Counted from the first letter of the stretch, positions 30,962 through 40,327 are shown. The stretch is DNA of 64,000 nt from Bacillus ndiopicus (GCF_000612805.1 NZ_HG964404.1:146991-210990), one strand, 5' to 3'. The notes: generated from the letters alone by a model not told the origin. Numbers and translations are program-made.

Positions 30962-32437
30962 ATGTCAGTAAAAACAGAAAATAACAATAAAGCATTCTCA
31001 ATTAAAACCATCATAGGTCCCCTACTAGCTGTCATTGTTGGTATGATGATGGTAATTCTTGATAGTACGGCGATGAATGTTGCGTTACCTGGTATAGTGA
31101 CAGATTTTAAATCTGATGTTTCTACGATGCAATGGTCCTTAACAGGTTATACTCTTGCATTATCAGCTGTCATTCCTTTAGCTGGTTGGATGACGGACCG
31201 ATTTGGAGCAAAAAAGATTTTTTTAATTACAATTGCCTTGTTTACAATTGGTTCTGTTCTCTGCTCTGTTGCACAAACTCCTGAAGAGCTTATTCTCTAT
31301 CGGGTTATTCAAGGACTAGGAGGAGGAATGGTAGCGCCAATAGGAATGACTATTATTTTCCAACTAGCTCCTTCAGATAAAATTGGGTCTGTAATGGGGG
31401 CACTTGGGGTTCCGATGCTATTAGCACCTGCTTTAGGACCTGTTTTAGCGGGATATCTAGTTGAATACGTTACTTGGCATTGGATCTTCCTTATTAATTT
31501 ACCAATCGGGATTATTGCCATTTTGGTTGGATTGAAATTTTTACCGAATGTCGAACGAAAGACCGCTGCATCCCTTGATTATTTAGGGATTCTACTAGCG
31601 CCTATTGCATTTGCAATGCTAGCCTATGGAGTGAGTGAAGGGGGCAAAAGCTGGACTTCAACGGAAACACTTACTGGACTAATTGTAGGTGGCGTTGCTC
31701 TCATTTTATTTATTATCGTCGAGCTTCGTCAAAAGCAGCCTTTATTAGAGCTAAGAGTTTTTGGATCATCTGATTTTAGAAAAGGGATTGTGATTACATG
31801 GATTTCCCAAATCGCATTATTTGGGGTTATGATTATCGTCCCGTTATTTTTACAAACAGTGAGAGGTTACGGTGCATTAGCTACTGGTTTAATTCTTCTC
31901 CCACAAGCTCTAGCATCGGGTGTAATGATGCCAATCGGAGGGCGTTTATATGATAAAATAGGTGCTCGTCCCTTAGCTATAACAGGCTTGTCTATTATTA
32001 CTGCAGCGCTATTTATGCTTTCGCGAATTTCTATGGAGACAACTACTGGATTTATCATTACATGTTTAGTGATGATTGGAGCAGGAATGGGGCTATCTAT
32101 GATGGCAATTAATACCCATGTTCTTCAATCTGCTCCAAAACATCTTGTAAGTCGCGTTACGCCGTTAACAACTGCGGCCCAACAAGTAATGGTCTCATTT
32201 GCAGTAGCAGGTATGACTGGGTTTTTAACGTCAAAAATTACTGGTCATATGACAAAAACAGCCGACCCAATTGAAGCTACTGTTTCCGCTTATGGTGATA
32301 CGTTCCTTCTAGCTGCTGGGATTGCATTAGCAGGTGCGCTTTTAGGAATAATCCTTAATAGACCAAAACAACAGCCAGAACATGCACAAGATAATGAAAC
32401 AAAAGAAGCGAATGCAAAAATGATGGCAGGACACTAG
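30962..32437 (+). CDS. DHA2-family (EmrB/QacA) 14-TM drug exporter, 491 aa
   Basis: The DHA2 motifs are present: LDSTAMNVALPGI in helix 1, GWMTDRFGAKK in loop 2-3, YRVIQGLGGGMVAPIG in helix 4 and LGVPMLLAPALGPVLAG (motif C, antiporters) in helix 5. Fourteen hydrophobic segments fit. These proteins export cationic or hydrophobic drugs in exchange for protons. Divergent MarR control is inferred from context. Confidence 0.92.
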   Translation: MSVKTENNNKAFSIKTIIGPLLAVIVGMMMVILDSTAMNVALPGIVTDFKSDVSTMQWSLTGYTLALSAVIPLAGWMTDRFGAKKIFLITIALFTIGSVLCSVAQTPEELILYRVIQGLGGGMVAPIGMTIIFQLAPSDKIGSVMGALGVPMLLAPALGPVLAGYLVEYVTWHWIFLINLPIGIIAILVGLKFLPNVERKTAASLDYLGILLAPIAFAMLAYGVSEGGKSWTSTETLTGLIVGGVALILFIIVELRQKQPLLELRVFGSSDFRKGIVITWISQIALFGVMIIVPLFLQTVRGYGALATGLILLPQALASGVMMPIGGRLYDKIGARPLAITGLSIITAALFMLSRISMETTTGFIITCLVMIGAGMGLSMMAINTHVLQSAPKHLVSRVTPLTTAAQQVMVSFAVAGMTGFLTSKITGHMTKTADPIEATVSAYGDTFLLAAGIALAGALLGIILNRPKQQPEHAQDNETKEANAKMMAGH

Positions 32438-32524
32438 GTAGAAAACGGATGGTCTTTCTATCCAATAGGTTGCTCCCAAGTGCCTCCAAACAACGCATGG
32501 TAAGGCCATACTTTGCTTTATTCC

Positions 32525-32554
32525 AAAAGCCCCCCTTTTAATTTAAGGGGGGCT
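32525..32554 (-). terminator. Terminator of the CNNM/CBS gene
   Basis: AAGCCCCCCTT pairs with AAGGGGGGCTT; the minus strand continues TTTGG. Confidence 0.75.
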
Positions 32555-32565
32555 TACGTATAAAG

Positions 32566-33897
32566 CTATTCCGTTACTTCTTCAATTGATTGTTTATCTT
32601 CCACTTTTTTCACTTCAATATAACGCAAATATATATCTTCTTTTTCATATATTGAGAATGCATAATTTTCGTACTCGATTACTACATCATCAATTAAATC
32701 TGTATTTTGCGAGAAATACCAGCCACCAATCGTGTCGATATCTGGATTTTCAAGCTCAATATGTAATAGCTTTGCGACGTCATCTAATAGCATTTTGGCA
32801 TATAAAATATAGTGGTCATCACCTATTTTTCTAATATCCGGAACTTCATCTTCATCAAATTCATCGCGAATTTCTCCAACAAGCTCCTCCAAAATATCCT
32901 CAACTGTTACTAATCCTGATGTACCACCGTATTCATCTAGTAAAACAGCCATATGAACGCGCTCTTTTTGCATTTTCGTCAATAAATCATGGATTGGAAT
33001 TGTCTCAATTGTTTTAAGGATAGGATTAATAAAGTCTTCAAACTTAAATGTTTTCTCTGTAATTCGGTTATTAATACCCAATGTTAAAATTTCCTTAATA
33101 TTAAAGAAACCGATGATATTATCTCGATCTCCATCAAATACTGGATAGCGAGTATAGCGCTCCACAGAAATGCGAGTGATAACCTCGTGGAAAGTTGCAG
33201 ATATATCAAAGCCTACAATTTCTGTACGTGGCACCATAATCTCACGCGCGATTTTATCATCAAATTCAAATACATTATTTACGTATTTCAATTCATTTTT
33301 ATTAATTTCGCCACTTTTAAAGCTTTCCGCAAGTAGTAGACGCAATTCTTCCTCTGTATGTGATAGCTCATGTTCACTTGCAGGCTTCATTCCAAAAATG
33401 CCCACTAAAACGCGCGCTGAACCATTTAAAAACCAAATAAATGGATATAAGATTTTATAAAAAATCATAATTGGCTTTGAGAACATTAATGTAACTTTTT
33501 CAGCCTTTTGAATCGCGATTGTTTTTGGTGCAAGCTCCCCTATTACCACGTGTAAAAATGTTGCAATAACGAATGCTCCCCCAATTGTAAACATATGAAT
33601 GTAATCCGTGCTTACTCCTACAAGTTCAAAGAAAGGATGTAAAATAAACTCAAATGTTTTTTCTCCTACCATACCAATACCAAGTGCGGTAACCGTAATA
33701 CCTAGCTGGCAGGCAGATAAATATTCATCTAAATGCGTTGTTACTTGCTTTGCTGCTTGTGCACTTTTTACGCCTTCTGCAAGCAGTTGGTCGATACGTG
33801 ATTGACGCACTTTAACAATTGCAAACTCAGTTGCAACAAAAAATGCGGTCAATGCGAGTAAAATAATAAAAATGGTTAAATTAATACTGGTCGTCAA
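32566..33897 (-). CDS. CNNM/HlyC-CorC family transporter-like protein (DUF21 + CBS pair + CorC_HlyC), 443 aa
   Basis: Order: DUF21/CNNM membrane domain with four helices (residues 1-190, including ELAPKTIAIQKAEKV), a CBS pair (200-340; IMVPRTEIVGF and LLDEYGGTSGLVTVEDILEELVG) and the C-terminal CorC_HlyC domain (DTIGGWYF). The family is linked to Mg2+ efflux. Start is TTG 33897; its AGGAGGTGA lies 30 nt upstream, separated by a perfect 8-bp hairpin (33904-33926) that could bring the two together. It follows a MerR regulator whose stop overlaps that signal. Confidence 0.88.
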   Translation of the reverse strand: MTTSINLTIFIILLALTAFFVATEFAIVKVRQSRIDQLLAEGVKSAQAAKQVTTHLDEYLSACQLGITVTALGIGMVGEKTFEFILHPFFELVGVSTDYIHMFTIGGAFVIATFLHVVIGELAPKTIAIQKAEKVTLMFSKPIMIFYKILYPFIWFLNGSARVLVGIFGMKPASEHELSHTEEELRLLLAESFKSGEINKNELKYVNNVFEFDDKIAREIMVPRTEIVGFDISATFHEVITRISVERYTRYPVFDGDRDNIIGFFNIKEILTLGINNRITEKTFKFEDFINPILKTIETIPIHDLLTKMQKERVHMAVLLDEYGGTSGLVTVEDILEELVGEIRDEFDEDEVPDIRKIGDDHYILYAKMLLDDVAKLLHIELENPDIDTIGGWYFSQNTDLIDDVVIEYENYAFSIYEKEDIYLRYIEVKKVEDKQSIEEVTE

Positions 33898-33903
33898 TCA
33901 ATT

Positions 33904-33926
33904 GTCTTACGCTGGTAACGTAAGAC
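33904..33926 (-). promoter_or_regulatory. Hairpin between ribosome binding site and start codon
   Basis: GTCTTACG pairs perfectly with CGTAAGAC around a 7-nt loop. AGGAGGTGA lies at 33928-33936 and the TTG start at 33897, so only about 8 unpaired nt remain between them when the hairpin is folded. Confidence 0.6.
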
Positions 33927-33934
33927 TTCACCTC

Positions 33935-34321
33935 CTACGTAATCAATAATTGTAATGTTTGAATAAGTGACTTACTATCATTTTTCATGTTTTTCATTAT
34001 GCGTTGCTTCATCAATTGGTTTTCATTTGATAGTCGTGTAGTAAACATTATCACTTCTTTTTCTAGCTGCTGAATATGCATACAAAGATTGGCAATATCC
34101 ATGTCTGCCATTTCACTTTGCGTAAGCGCTTTAATTTGCTTTAATGATAAACCTTCTTTTTTCTTTTGCTCAATAAATTGTAATTGCTTCACCGATTCCT
34201 CATTGTAATAGCGGTAATTGGAATTTGAGCGATGAGCTTTGAGTAAACCTAAATTCGTATAATAGTCAATTGTGCGTTTTGTAATGCCTGTCATCTCAGC
34301 TAGCTCACTAATTTTCAGCAT
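33935..34321 (-). CDS. MerR-family regulator, 128 aa
   Basis: ATG 34321 is preferred since MLKISELAEMTGITKRTIDYY begins the family domain, although its ribosome binding site is weak. Residues 1-70 form the MerR winged helix, then a coiled coil and no cysteine pair, so a metal sensor is unlikely. Its gene overlaps the ribosome binding site of the CNNM gene, and the two probably form an operon under the palindrome-containing promoter upstream. Confidence 0.85.
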   Translation of the reverse strand: MLKISELAEMTGITKRTIDYYTNLGLLKAHRSNSNYRYYNEESVKQLQFIEQKKKEGLSLKQIKALTQSEMADMDIANLCMHIQQLEKEVIMFTTRLSNENQLMKQRIMKNMKNDSKSLIQTLQLLIT

Positions 34322-34345
34322 CTCGATCCCAAATAAATCCCTCCA

Positions 34346-34395
34346 AACTATCACGTGATAGTTTTAGTATACTCATAGACGAATATATTTTGCAA
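34346..34395 (-). promoter_or_regulatory. Promoter TTGCAA-18-TATACT with an 18-bp perfect palindrome at the start point
   Basis: The -35 is at 34390-34395 and the -10 at 34366-34371. AACTATCACGTGATAGTT (34346-34363) covers the transcription start. MerR activators usually bind within a long spacer; a site over the start point suggests repression or another regulator. Confidence 0.65.
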
Positions 34396-34554
34396 TTATA
34401 TTCACTTTCATTTATCCTTATAAATTGTGCGAGAATTGAATATAATTTTTTATTATGATTTTGGACGTGTATAGAGAAAGTAATTTATAAAATATAGTGT
34501 CGTATAATATGTACACCGAAAATGATGTACACTTCAATAAAATTCGCATTTCAA

Positions 34555-35142
34555 CTATAACGAATCCGTTGTTACGATGTCTTTAAATTGAATAACTAGA
34601 TAATTCGGCTGAATATGTAGGGGCTGCTCGTTATATGCGATGACTTGTAATTCTTTTTTATAACAATCATAAATTAATGTATCGCCATGAGCCATATTCT
34701 TTATGTTTGTTGAAAAAATCATGCGAGCAGATGCTATTGCTGGCATCTCTGCTGTTATTTTTGCTTGTCGAATATATGTGTGTTCCCCTTCAAGTAAGCG
34801 CCCTTTGTCATATATACTTTCATTATGTTCAGGTGTTGCAAATATCAGAAGATGTAAAGTTTCTGCGCGCTCATTATGATAACCGTGCACATAATTGGTC
34901 CAGCCAAAAACAATCTCATTTTCTTCAGCTCTCAATTGCTGTTCAAAGCTAATATCATACATAAGCTCACCTTGCACAACTATCGCACTATCTTCACCGA
35001 ATGGATGAAAATGCGCTGGAATTCCTTCCTCATTACTATCTAGTTGAAAATACAAAACTCGGTGGTTTTTACAATCACTTTCCCAAATTTTTTTAAACTT
35101 TATATCCGAATCAATTAATTTTTGGATGTTGATGGTTTCCAT
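34555..35142 (-). CDS. Cupin-domain protein, 195 aa
   Basis: GAGGTGAT before the ATG. One cupin barrel: IPAHFHPFGEDSAIVVQGE is motif 1 (H-x-H ... E ... G) and NYVHGYHNERAETLHLLIF carries the motif 2 His. A metal-binding beta barrel is therefore likely; the second half may be a degenerate second barrel. Substrate unknown. Confidence 0.75.
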   Translation of the reverse strand: METINIQKLIDSDIKFKKIWESDCKNHRVLYFQLDSNEEGIPAHFHPFGEDSAIVVQGELMYDISFEQQLRAEENEIVFGWTNYVHGYHNERAETLHLLIFATPEHNESIYDKGRLLEGEHTYIRQAKITAEMPAIASARMIFSTNIKNMAHGDTLIYDCYKKELQVIAYNEQPLHIQPNYLVIQFKDIVTTDSL

Positions 35143-35311
35143 ATTATCACCTCAAACAATAGCTTACATAAATTTCTTAAATACATAAATCAGCCATTTG
35201 ATTGAATAATTACCGTCAAAAATCTCCATAGCCTACAGTTTCATTTTTAATAGTCAAATTCAACTTTTAATGATAAAATGAATCTTTACTACACTAAGGG
35301 ACGTGAATTTT

Positions 35312-35686
35312 TTGATTAAAATTGAATTACCAAAACCAGATCTTGTTATTCGTCAACGCGAGCAAGTGTTAAAACCAGGTGATGTAGAAATTACTCCATT
35401 CCATGGCTTCATTGATTTCCATAAAATCACACGTGAAAAAGGTGGCATTTTCTTCTTCTACAACGAAAAAAATGAGCTTTTATTTGTCGGCAAGGCACGC
35501 AAAATTCGTCAACGTATTAAAAAGCATTTCGAGGACAATGTTTCACCTATGAAAAAGTATCGCGATGAAATTTTCAAAATCGAAGTGTACGAAATTGAAG
35601 ATCCTATGGAACGTGAAATTTACGAAACATATGCGATTAACACATTGCGTGCTAAATACAATATTGATAAAGTCTTTTTTGAATAG
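35312..35686 (+). CDS. GIY-YIG nuclease-fold protein, 124 aa
   Basis: TTG 35312 is 10 nt after AAGGGA; GTG 35303 is the alternative. Residues 46-80 give GGIFFFYNEKNELLFVGKAR, an IFFFY/LLFVG variant of the GIY-YIG core, with a basic helix KIRQRIKKHF and a Glu further on (EREIYE). These domains cleave DNA, as in UvrC. Here the domain stands alone, so target and activity are open. Confidence 0.8.
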   Translation: MIKIELPKPDLVIRQREQVLKPGDVEITPFHGFIDFHKITREKGGIFFFYNEKNELLFVGKARKIRQRIKKHFEDNVSPMKKYRDEIFKIEVYEIEDPMEREIYETYAINTLRAKYNIDKVFFE

Positions 35687-35688
35687 TC

Positions 35689-35727
35689 AAAAGCCTACAC
35701 TTTCACTCCGAACTGTGTAGGCTTTTT
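35689..35727 (+). terminator. Terminator of the GIY-YIG gene
   Basis: AAAGCCTACAC pairs with GTGTAGGCTTT, then T residues. Confidence 0.85.
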
Positions 35728-35797
35728 CTTTATACAGATAAATAAATCCCCCTTGCAAATCATATAGTAGAACAATTAGATGAAAGGTGGAACATTA

Positions 35798-36061
35798 TTG
35801 GAGGTCGCGCTTCTCTACATGATTTGGCTGCGCATTTTATCTGGCAGCCTCGACATATTTGCCGCATTTACCATGTACAAGCTTGGTGATTTAGAAAAAG
35901 CATTCGTTGTGAACACGTCTCTCGCACTAATTGGCCCAATTATTTTTATTGTGACAACAGGTATCGGCTTAGCTGGAATGCAAGACAAAGTATCATTGCC
36001 GAAAATGTTCTGCCTGTTTAGTGGTGTCTTGCTTATTTTTATTAGTTTGCGGATGAAGTAA
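35798..36061 (+). CDS. YqhV family (DUF2619) membrane protein, 87 aa
   Basis: TTG 35798 follows AAAGGTGG by 6-7 nt; the upstream ATG at 35780 lacks a ribosome binding site. Three hydrophobic segments, with LRILSGSLDIFAAFTMYKL and FVVNTSLALIGPIIFI, match YqhV of Bacillus, a small membrane protein of the sporulation-associated gene set. Function unknown. Confidence 0.75.
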   Translation: MEVALLYMIWLRILSGSLDIFAAFTMYKLGDLEKAFVVNTSLALIGPIIFIVTTGIGLAGMQDKVSLPKMFCLFSGVLLIFISLRMK

Positions 36062-36065
36062 TTAA

Positions 36066-36791
36066 TTATTGTTGATGAAATGAATTTAAAATGAATGCTT
36101 TTTCAGGAATATTTGATTGCTTGAAATCCTCAATAAACTGGGCATAATCGTACTCTACCTCGACAAAGTCCCAATGAATATCCGTTTCGACTGTGCAAAC
36201 TGCGTATTTAGCCTTATTTTTATTATTACAGCCTAATGCGCCAGGGTTGATATACATCGTTGCATTATTTTTGAAAAAATGCTGTGGATGGTGGTGTCCA
36301 AAGCAAATACAATCATAGATTGTACGAGCTTGAAATAATCTCTCCATATTCTCTAACGACGGCTCGTGAATAGATGCAAACGGATCTTGATGAAAATGGA
36401 TATTCTCTCCTTTTAAGGCGTAATGTGTAAACAAAAATTTCCGGGAATTTATAACTTTTGTTATTTCACGTGGTAACTGCTGTAAAAAAGGAATATAGGC
36501 AGCATCAAGTCGCTGCGCTATCCATTCATGGTGTTCTCGAATTGCCGCATGGCTTTTAGGATATGGTTGCTTCTCCACTATCGCCAGCACTGCTTCATCA
36601 TGATTACCACTTACAATCTCACAATGAGGCAAGGCTGTTAATAGCTGCAATACCTCATTTGATTGATGTCCGATACCTATTAGGTCACCTGTGCAATAAA
36701 TTTGCTTTATGCCGCGCTCCAACAAATCTTTTAAGACTGCCTGTAAAGCAATCGCATTACCATGAATATCTGTTAAAAGTGCGAATTGCAT
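36066..36791 (-). CDS. Calcineurin-like metallophosphoesterase, 241 aa
   Basis: ATG 36791 after GGGGGAAAG. The metal motifs are in order: LLTDIHGNAIAL (D-x-H), CTGDLIG (GD), VSGNHDEA (GNHD), then FTHYAL and CFGHHHPQ (GHxH). Size and order match YfcE/MJ0936-like phosphodiesterases. Just downstream of argS (17 bp), probably cotranscribed with it. Confidence 0.88.
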   Translation of the reverse strand: MQFALLTDIHGNAIALQAVLKDLLERGIKQIYCTGDLIGIGHQSNEVLQLLTALPHCEIVSGNHDEAVLAIVEKQPYPKSHAAIREHHEWIAQRLDAAYIPFLQQLPREITKVINSRKFLFTHYALKGENIHFHQDPFASIHEPSLENMERLFQARTIYDCICFGHHHPQHFFKNNATMYINPGALGCNNKNKAKYAVCTVETDIHWDFVEVEYDYAQFIEDFKQSNIPEKAFILNSFHQQ

Positions 36792-36807
36792 ATGCGCTTT
36801 CCCCCTC

Positions 36808-38481
36808 CTACATCTCTTCAGGGCTTGCAATGCCTAATAAGCGTAATCCTTCCTGTAAAACGATTGCAACACAATTGACTACGGCTAAGCGGGCTTGCTG
36901 TAAATCGTCGCCACTTAACATCTTCGTTTGCGCATAATATTTATTAAAGCTACGTGCAAGCTGTAGGCTATATTTGGCAATTTGTGATGGGTCTGCATCG
37001 TTGAACGCTTTGGCTATATAGTCAGAGAAATCCTGTAATTGTTTAATTAATGGCCATGCTGTTTCGTCTAAATAAGTAATAGGTGCTTCTTCCGCTATAT
37101 AAGCGCCTTTTTTTAACAGCGTTTGAATTCTTGCATACGTATATTGCACATATGGACCTGTTTCACCCTCAAAAGTTACCATTTGCTCAATATCGAAATC
37201 AATATCATGCATGCGGTCGTTTTTCAAATCATTAAAAATAACTGCTCCAATCCCCACTTCTTTTGCAACCTGCTCCTTGTTTGCAAGTGTAGGATTTTTC
37301 TCCTCGATATTGCGCAAAGCTGCATCCATTGCCTCTTTTAATACATCTGCTAACAGCACAACTTTACCTTTACGTGTCGACATCTTTTTGCCACCAATAA
37401 GCATCAAGCCAAATGGGATATGCTGATAATTATCTGCCCAGTGATAGCCCATTTTCTTCAAGACCGTAAACAATTGTTTAAAGTGTAGCGATTGCTCATT
37501 TCCAACAACATAAAAAACTTTGGCAGGCTTATATGTTTCCTGACGATAAACAGCAGCAGCTAAATCGCGCGTTGCATACAATGTAGCGCCATCATTTTTC
37601 TTAATTAAGCATGGTGGCATATCTTCTAACGGAACAACCATTGCGCCATCCGACTCTACTAATAGCTGCTTTTCTTCAAGCTCAGTAACAATACGCTCCA
37701 TTTTGTCATTATAGAAAGCTTCCCCATTGTAGCTATCAAATCCTACACCAAGCAATTTGTAGATTGACTGAAACTCTTGTAAAGATGCTTCTCTAAACCA
37801 TTGCCATAATGCAAGTGCTTCCTCGTCACCGTCTTCAAGCGATTTAAACGCTTGACGCGCTTCATCATTCAATGCTTCATTATGCTCTGCCTCATCATGG
37901 AAGCGCACATAAATCTTTAAAAGCTCCGCAATTGGGTTGGCTTCGATTGCTTCTTTATTTCCCCACAGCTTATAGGCAACAATAAGCTTGCCAAATTGTG
38001 TACCCCAGTCTCCTAGATGATTAATACGCTCTGCGTGATAGCCCATTTTTTCAGCAATATTAGCAAGTGCATTCCCAATCACCGTTGAACGTAAATGCCC
38101 CATGGAGAACGGCTTTGCAATATTTGGTGATGAAAAGTCAATGGCAATTGTTGCATTATTCGCATTACGCGTGCCATAGTTATTTTGTTCGGCGAGGATT
38201 TGTGTTACTATTTGCTGCGCAATTGGTAGCTGCTGCAAATAAAAGTTTATATATGCCCCCTCTACCTTCACCTCTTTAATGAAGTCTGCTTGAATATGCT
38301 GTGCCAGCTCCTCAGCAATAATTGTTGGTGCCTTCTTGTACTTTTTCGCTAATGTAAAACATGGAAAAGCGATATCGCCTAGATGCTCATACTTTGGCTT
38401 TTCTAACAGTGCCGTTACCTCGGACACTGATAAATCATTTTGTAATGCTGCGCTTACTAAAACTGCTAATTGTTTTTTCAT
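36808..38481 (-). CDS. argS: Arginyl-tRNA synthetase
   Basis: 557 residues from the ATG after GGGAGAG. Residues ~110-135 hold SSPNIAKPFSMGHLRST, with MGHLRS as the class I HIGH signature; KKMSTRKGK is the KMSKS equivalent; FEGETGPYVQYTYAR and the C-terminal anticodon-binding helical domain follow. It charges tRNA-Arg in the cytosol. Expression is governed by the T-box leader at 38509-38735 that senses uncharged tRNA-Arg. The sequence is full length and uninterrupted. Confidence 0.97.
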   Translation of the reverse strand: MKKQLAVLVSAALQNDLSVSEVTALLEKPKYEHLGDIAFPCFTLAKKYKKAPTIIAEELAQHIQADFIKEVKVEGAYINFYLQQLPIAQQIVTQILAEQNNYGTRNANNATIAIDFSSPNIAKPFSMGHLRSTVIGNALANIAEKMGYHAERINHLGDWGTQFGKLIVAYKLWGNKEAIEANPIAELLKIYVRFHDEAEHNEALNDEARQAFKSLEDGDEEALALWQWFREASLQEFQSIYKLLGVGFDSYNGEAFYNDKMERIVTELEEKQLLVESDGAMVVPLEDMPPCLIKKNDGATLYATRDLAAAVYRQETYKPAKVFYVVGNEQSLHFKQLFTVLKKMGYHWADNYQHIPFGLMLIGGKKMSTRKGKVVLLADVLKEAMDAALRNIEEKNPTLANKEQVAKEVGIGAVIFNDLKNDRMHDIDFDIEQMVTFEGETGPYVQYTYARIQTLLKKGAYIAEEAPITYLDETAWPLIKQLQDFSDYIAKAFNDADPSQIAKYSLQLARSFNKYYAQTKMLSGDDLQQARLAVVNCVAIVLQEGLRLLGIASPEEM

Positions 38482-38508
38482 GTTCAACTCTCCCTTTTTT
38501 TCGCATAC

Positions 38509-38735
38509 AAAAAGCCCTCATCTCTAAAAAATAGAGACGAGAGCTATTTATCCCGTGGTACCACTCTAGTTGTCATATCATATGACCACTTAATTGTTGT
38601 TAACGAGGTAGCTTCCCCGATTTACCCTACTAGCTGTTCAGGCAATTTCTCCAAAGTGCGCTTCACTATTTTGATTACATTAGGCTCACACCATCCCTAA
38701 CTCGCTTCGTAATACCGAATAGCTACTGTCTTTTT
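38509..38735 (-). promoter_or_regulatory. T-box riboswitch (Arg) of argS
   Basis: On the minus strand AGAGTGGTACCACGGGA (38551-38567) is the T-box/antiterminator sequence, followed by a terminator hairpin (GCTCTCGTCTCTA/TAGAGATGAGGGC, 38511-38544, then TTTTT). In the upstream stem I, CGC at 38658-38660 (in GAAGCGCACTTTGGAG) is the likely specifier codon, consistent with Arg. Confidence 0.88.
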
Positions 38736-38765
38736 CAACGAATATAAATATTAAAATTAGTGTTT

Positions 38766-38794
38766 ATTCTAACAATTAAATAATTTTACGTCAA
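38766..38794 (-). promoter_or_regulatory. argS promoter TTGACG-17-TAGAAT
   Basis: Good sigma-A match, placed ~30 nt upstream of the T-box and overlapping the stop codon of the preceding gene. Confidence 0.75.
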
Positions 38795-39360
38795 GCTAAA
38801 AATTGATCGATTTTCCCTATATCCTGTAAGACATAGTTGCGATTTGCCCATATTCCCTCAAACCAATTCGCAAGTATTTGCTGCAAGCTTTCTTCTACTT
38901 CTTCCTTGTTATGTAGCGTATGGACAACCGCATCAATAAATCGCGTGCGTTCCTCATAAAATTTCACGCGCATTTCAAAATCTTTTCCAACCTCTTTTTG
39001 AAACAGTTGCCCTAAACGTAAAACCCCCGCATTCATTGACTGCTCGCCGTATAAAGAAGAACCAACTATCGAAAGCTTTTCAGCAAATGTAGTAGGTTGC
39101 TGTGGAAAATATCCGTCCATTAAATGCTTTGTAGCCGTTGTAATTTCTTTGATTCGCTTTAATTGCGTATCCGTTAATTCACGTGTTTGCTCGAATAAAG
39201 GCATGATCATATTCAGCTCATCTAAATATGTTTTCGCTGTTTGTAAACGTGCTGGATTCGTTTGTTCCCCGATACGTTCATTAATTTTTTCTGCTATATA
39301 AATACGTTGTATGTATGATGCCAATAAAATAAGACCGTTATATTGTTGCTGTGCTGACAT
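38791..39360 (-). CDS. Hypothetical helical protein, 189 aa
   Basis: AAAGGGGA before the ATG. Soluble, mostly helical (YNGLILLASYIQRIYIAEKI, DELNMIMPLFEQTRELTD). No recognised motif. It lies directly upstream of the argS promoter and may be an independent unit; function unknown. Confidence 0.6.
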   Translation of the reverse strand: MSAQQQYNGLILLASYIQRIYIAEKINERIGEQTNPARLQTAKTYLDELNMIMPLFEQTRELTDTQLKRIKEITTATKHLMDGYFPQQPTTFAEKLSIVGSSLYGEQSMNAGVLRLGQLFQKEVGKDFEMRVKFYEERTRFIDAVVHTLHNKEEVEESLQQILANWFEGIWANRNYVLQDIGKIDQFLA

Positions 39361-39528
39361 ATCAATTCCCCTTTCAAAATGTAAGCCATATTGTTCAAAG
39401 ATACCATATTTTCAAGCATGGGCATAGAGCTGAGTGAAATACCTCGCGCATTTATTTTTCTTCTTAAAATAATTTTGATATACTATTTTTGTAGGATATT
39501 TTTATTGTTAGAACAATGGAGGAAAAAA

Positions 39529-39993
39529 ATGAAAAAATTAGCAGCAGTATTTTTAGCATTTACACTTGTCTTTTCTAGTGTAGGAACAACATTATTTTTT
39601 GGTGGAGATCACCAAGTAGAGGCCAAATCCTATAAATCAGGCAAAAAAGGATTTAAATCGAATAATAATAATCAATCAAATATTCAAAAGAAAGAGCAAG
39701 AAAACAAATCATCTGTTACAAACCAAAACAATACAAATAAATCTAAAAACGATACAACGCAAACGAAAAAAGGTGGCTTTACAGCTGGTGGCTTAATGAA
39801 AGGCTTATTTATCGGTGGTTTAGCTGGTTTATTATTTGGTAGCCTGTTCGGGAATTTAGGGATTTTAGGTTCTATTCTTGGGTTTATGGTGAATGCAGCA
39901 GCCATTATGGTCATCGTCTTCCTATGCATTAAAATTTACCAAGTAATGACGCGTAAAAAGAAAGATGAGGCGTCAAAAACATGGAACAATTAA
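39529..39993 (+). CDS. Secreted/membrane protein with Gly-rich transmembrane region, 154 aa
   Basis: ATG after GGAGG. A signal peptide (KKLAAVFLAFTLVFSSVG, cleavage near VEA-K) is followed by an N/K/Q-rich low-complexity linker. Then come two hydrophobic segments, FIGGLAGLLFGSLFGNLG with small-residue packing and AAAIMVIVFLCIKIYQV. The stop overlaps the next gene by 13 bp, so both are translated together. It resembles small Tim44-associated-like membrane proteins of Bacillales; role unknown. Confidence 0.65.
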   Translation: MKKLAAVFLAFTLVFSSVGTTLFFGGDHQVEAKSYKSGKKGFKSNNNNQSNIQKKEQENKSSVTNQNNTNKSKNDTTQTKKGGFTAGGLMKGLFIGGLAGLLFGSLFGNLGILGSILGFMVNAAAIMVIVFLCIKIYQVMTRKKKDEASKTWNN

Positions 39994-40274
39994 CATTATT
40001 TGAACAAGATTTAATTAATGCCATTTGCATTTTTCATGCTCGCTTTAAAAATGCAGAGCCTCAAGATGTAGAGGTTGAGTTAATGTATGATGATTTAGCA
40101 GGCTATACGGCTGAGGTATATGTAAACGGGCAAACTGAAATATACAACAGCGTGAATTTTATTACGGCATTGCGCCTTTTCATTGACAAGGAGCTCGGAC
40201 GTGATTCCATTAGTGCAAGGATTACCCTAGATATCGATGATGATGAAGGTATGATTGCCAACGTTTCATGGTAA
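39981..40274 (+). CDS. YxcD (DUF2653) family protein, 97 aa
   Basis: Overlaps the previous gene by 13 bp. Family motifs: FEQDLINAICIFHARFK, VEVELMYDDLAGYTAEV and a final IDDDEGMIANV. YxcD-like proteins are short, cytoplasmic and uncharacterised. Co-translation with the membrane protein suggests they act together. Confidence 0.8.
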   Translation: MEQLTLFEQDLINAICIFHARFKNAEPQDVEVELMYDDLAGYTAEVYVNGQTEIYNSVNFITALRLFIDKELGRDSISARITLDIDDDEGMIANVSW

Positions 40275-40285
40275 ATTATTATTTT

Positions 40286-40327
40286 GAGGTGTTTTGGAGG
40301 AGCATTCCTTTCAAAACACCTCTTTTT
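40286..40327 (+). terminator. Terminator of the 39529-40274 operon
   Basis: GAGGTGTTTTG pairs with CAAAACACCTC, then TTTTT. Confidence 0.85.
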
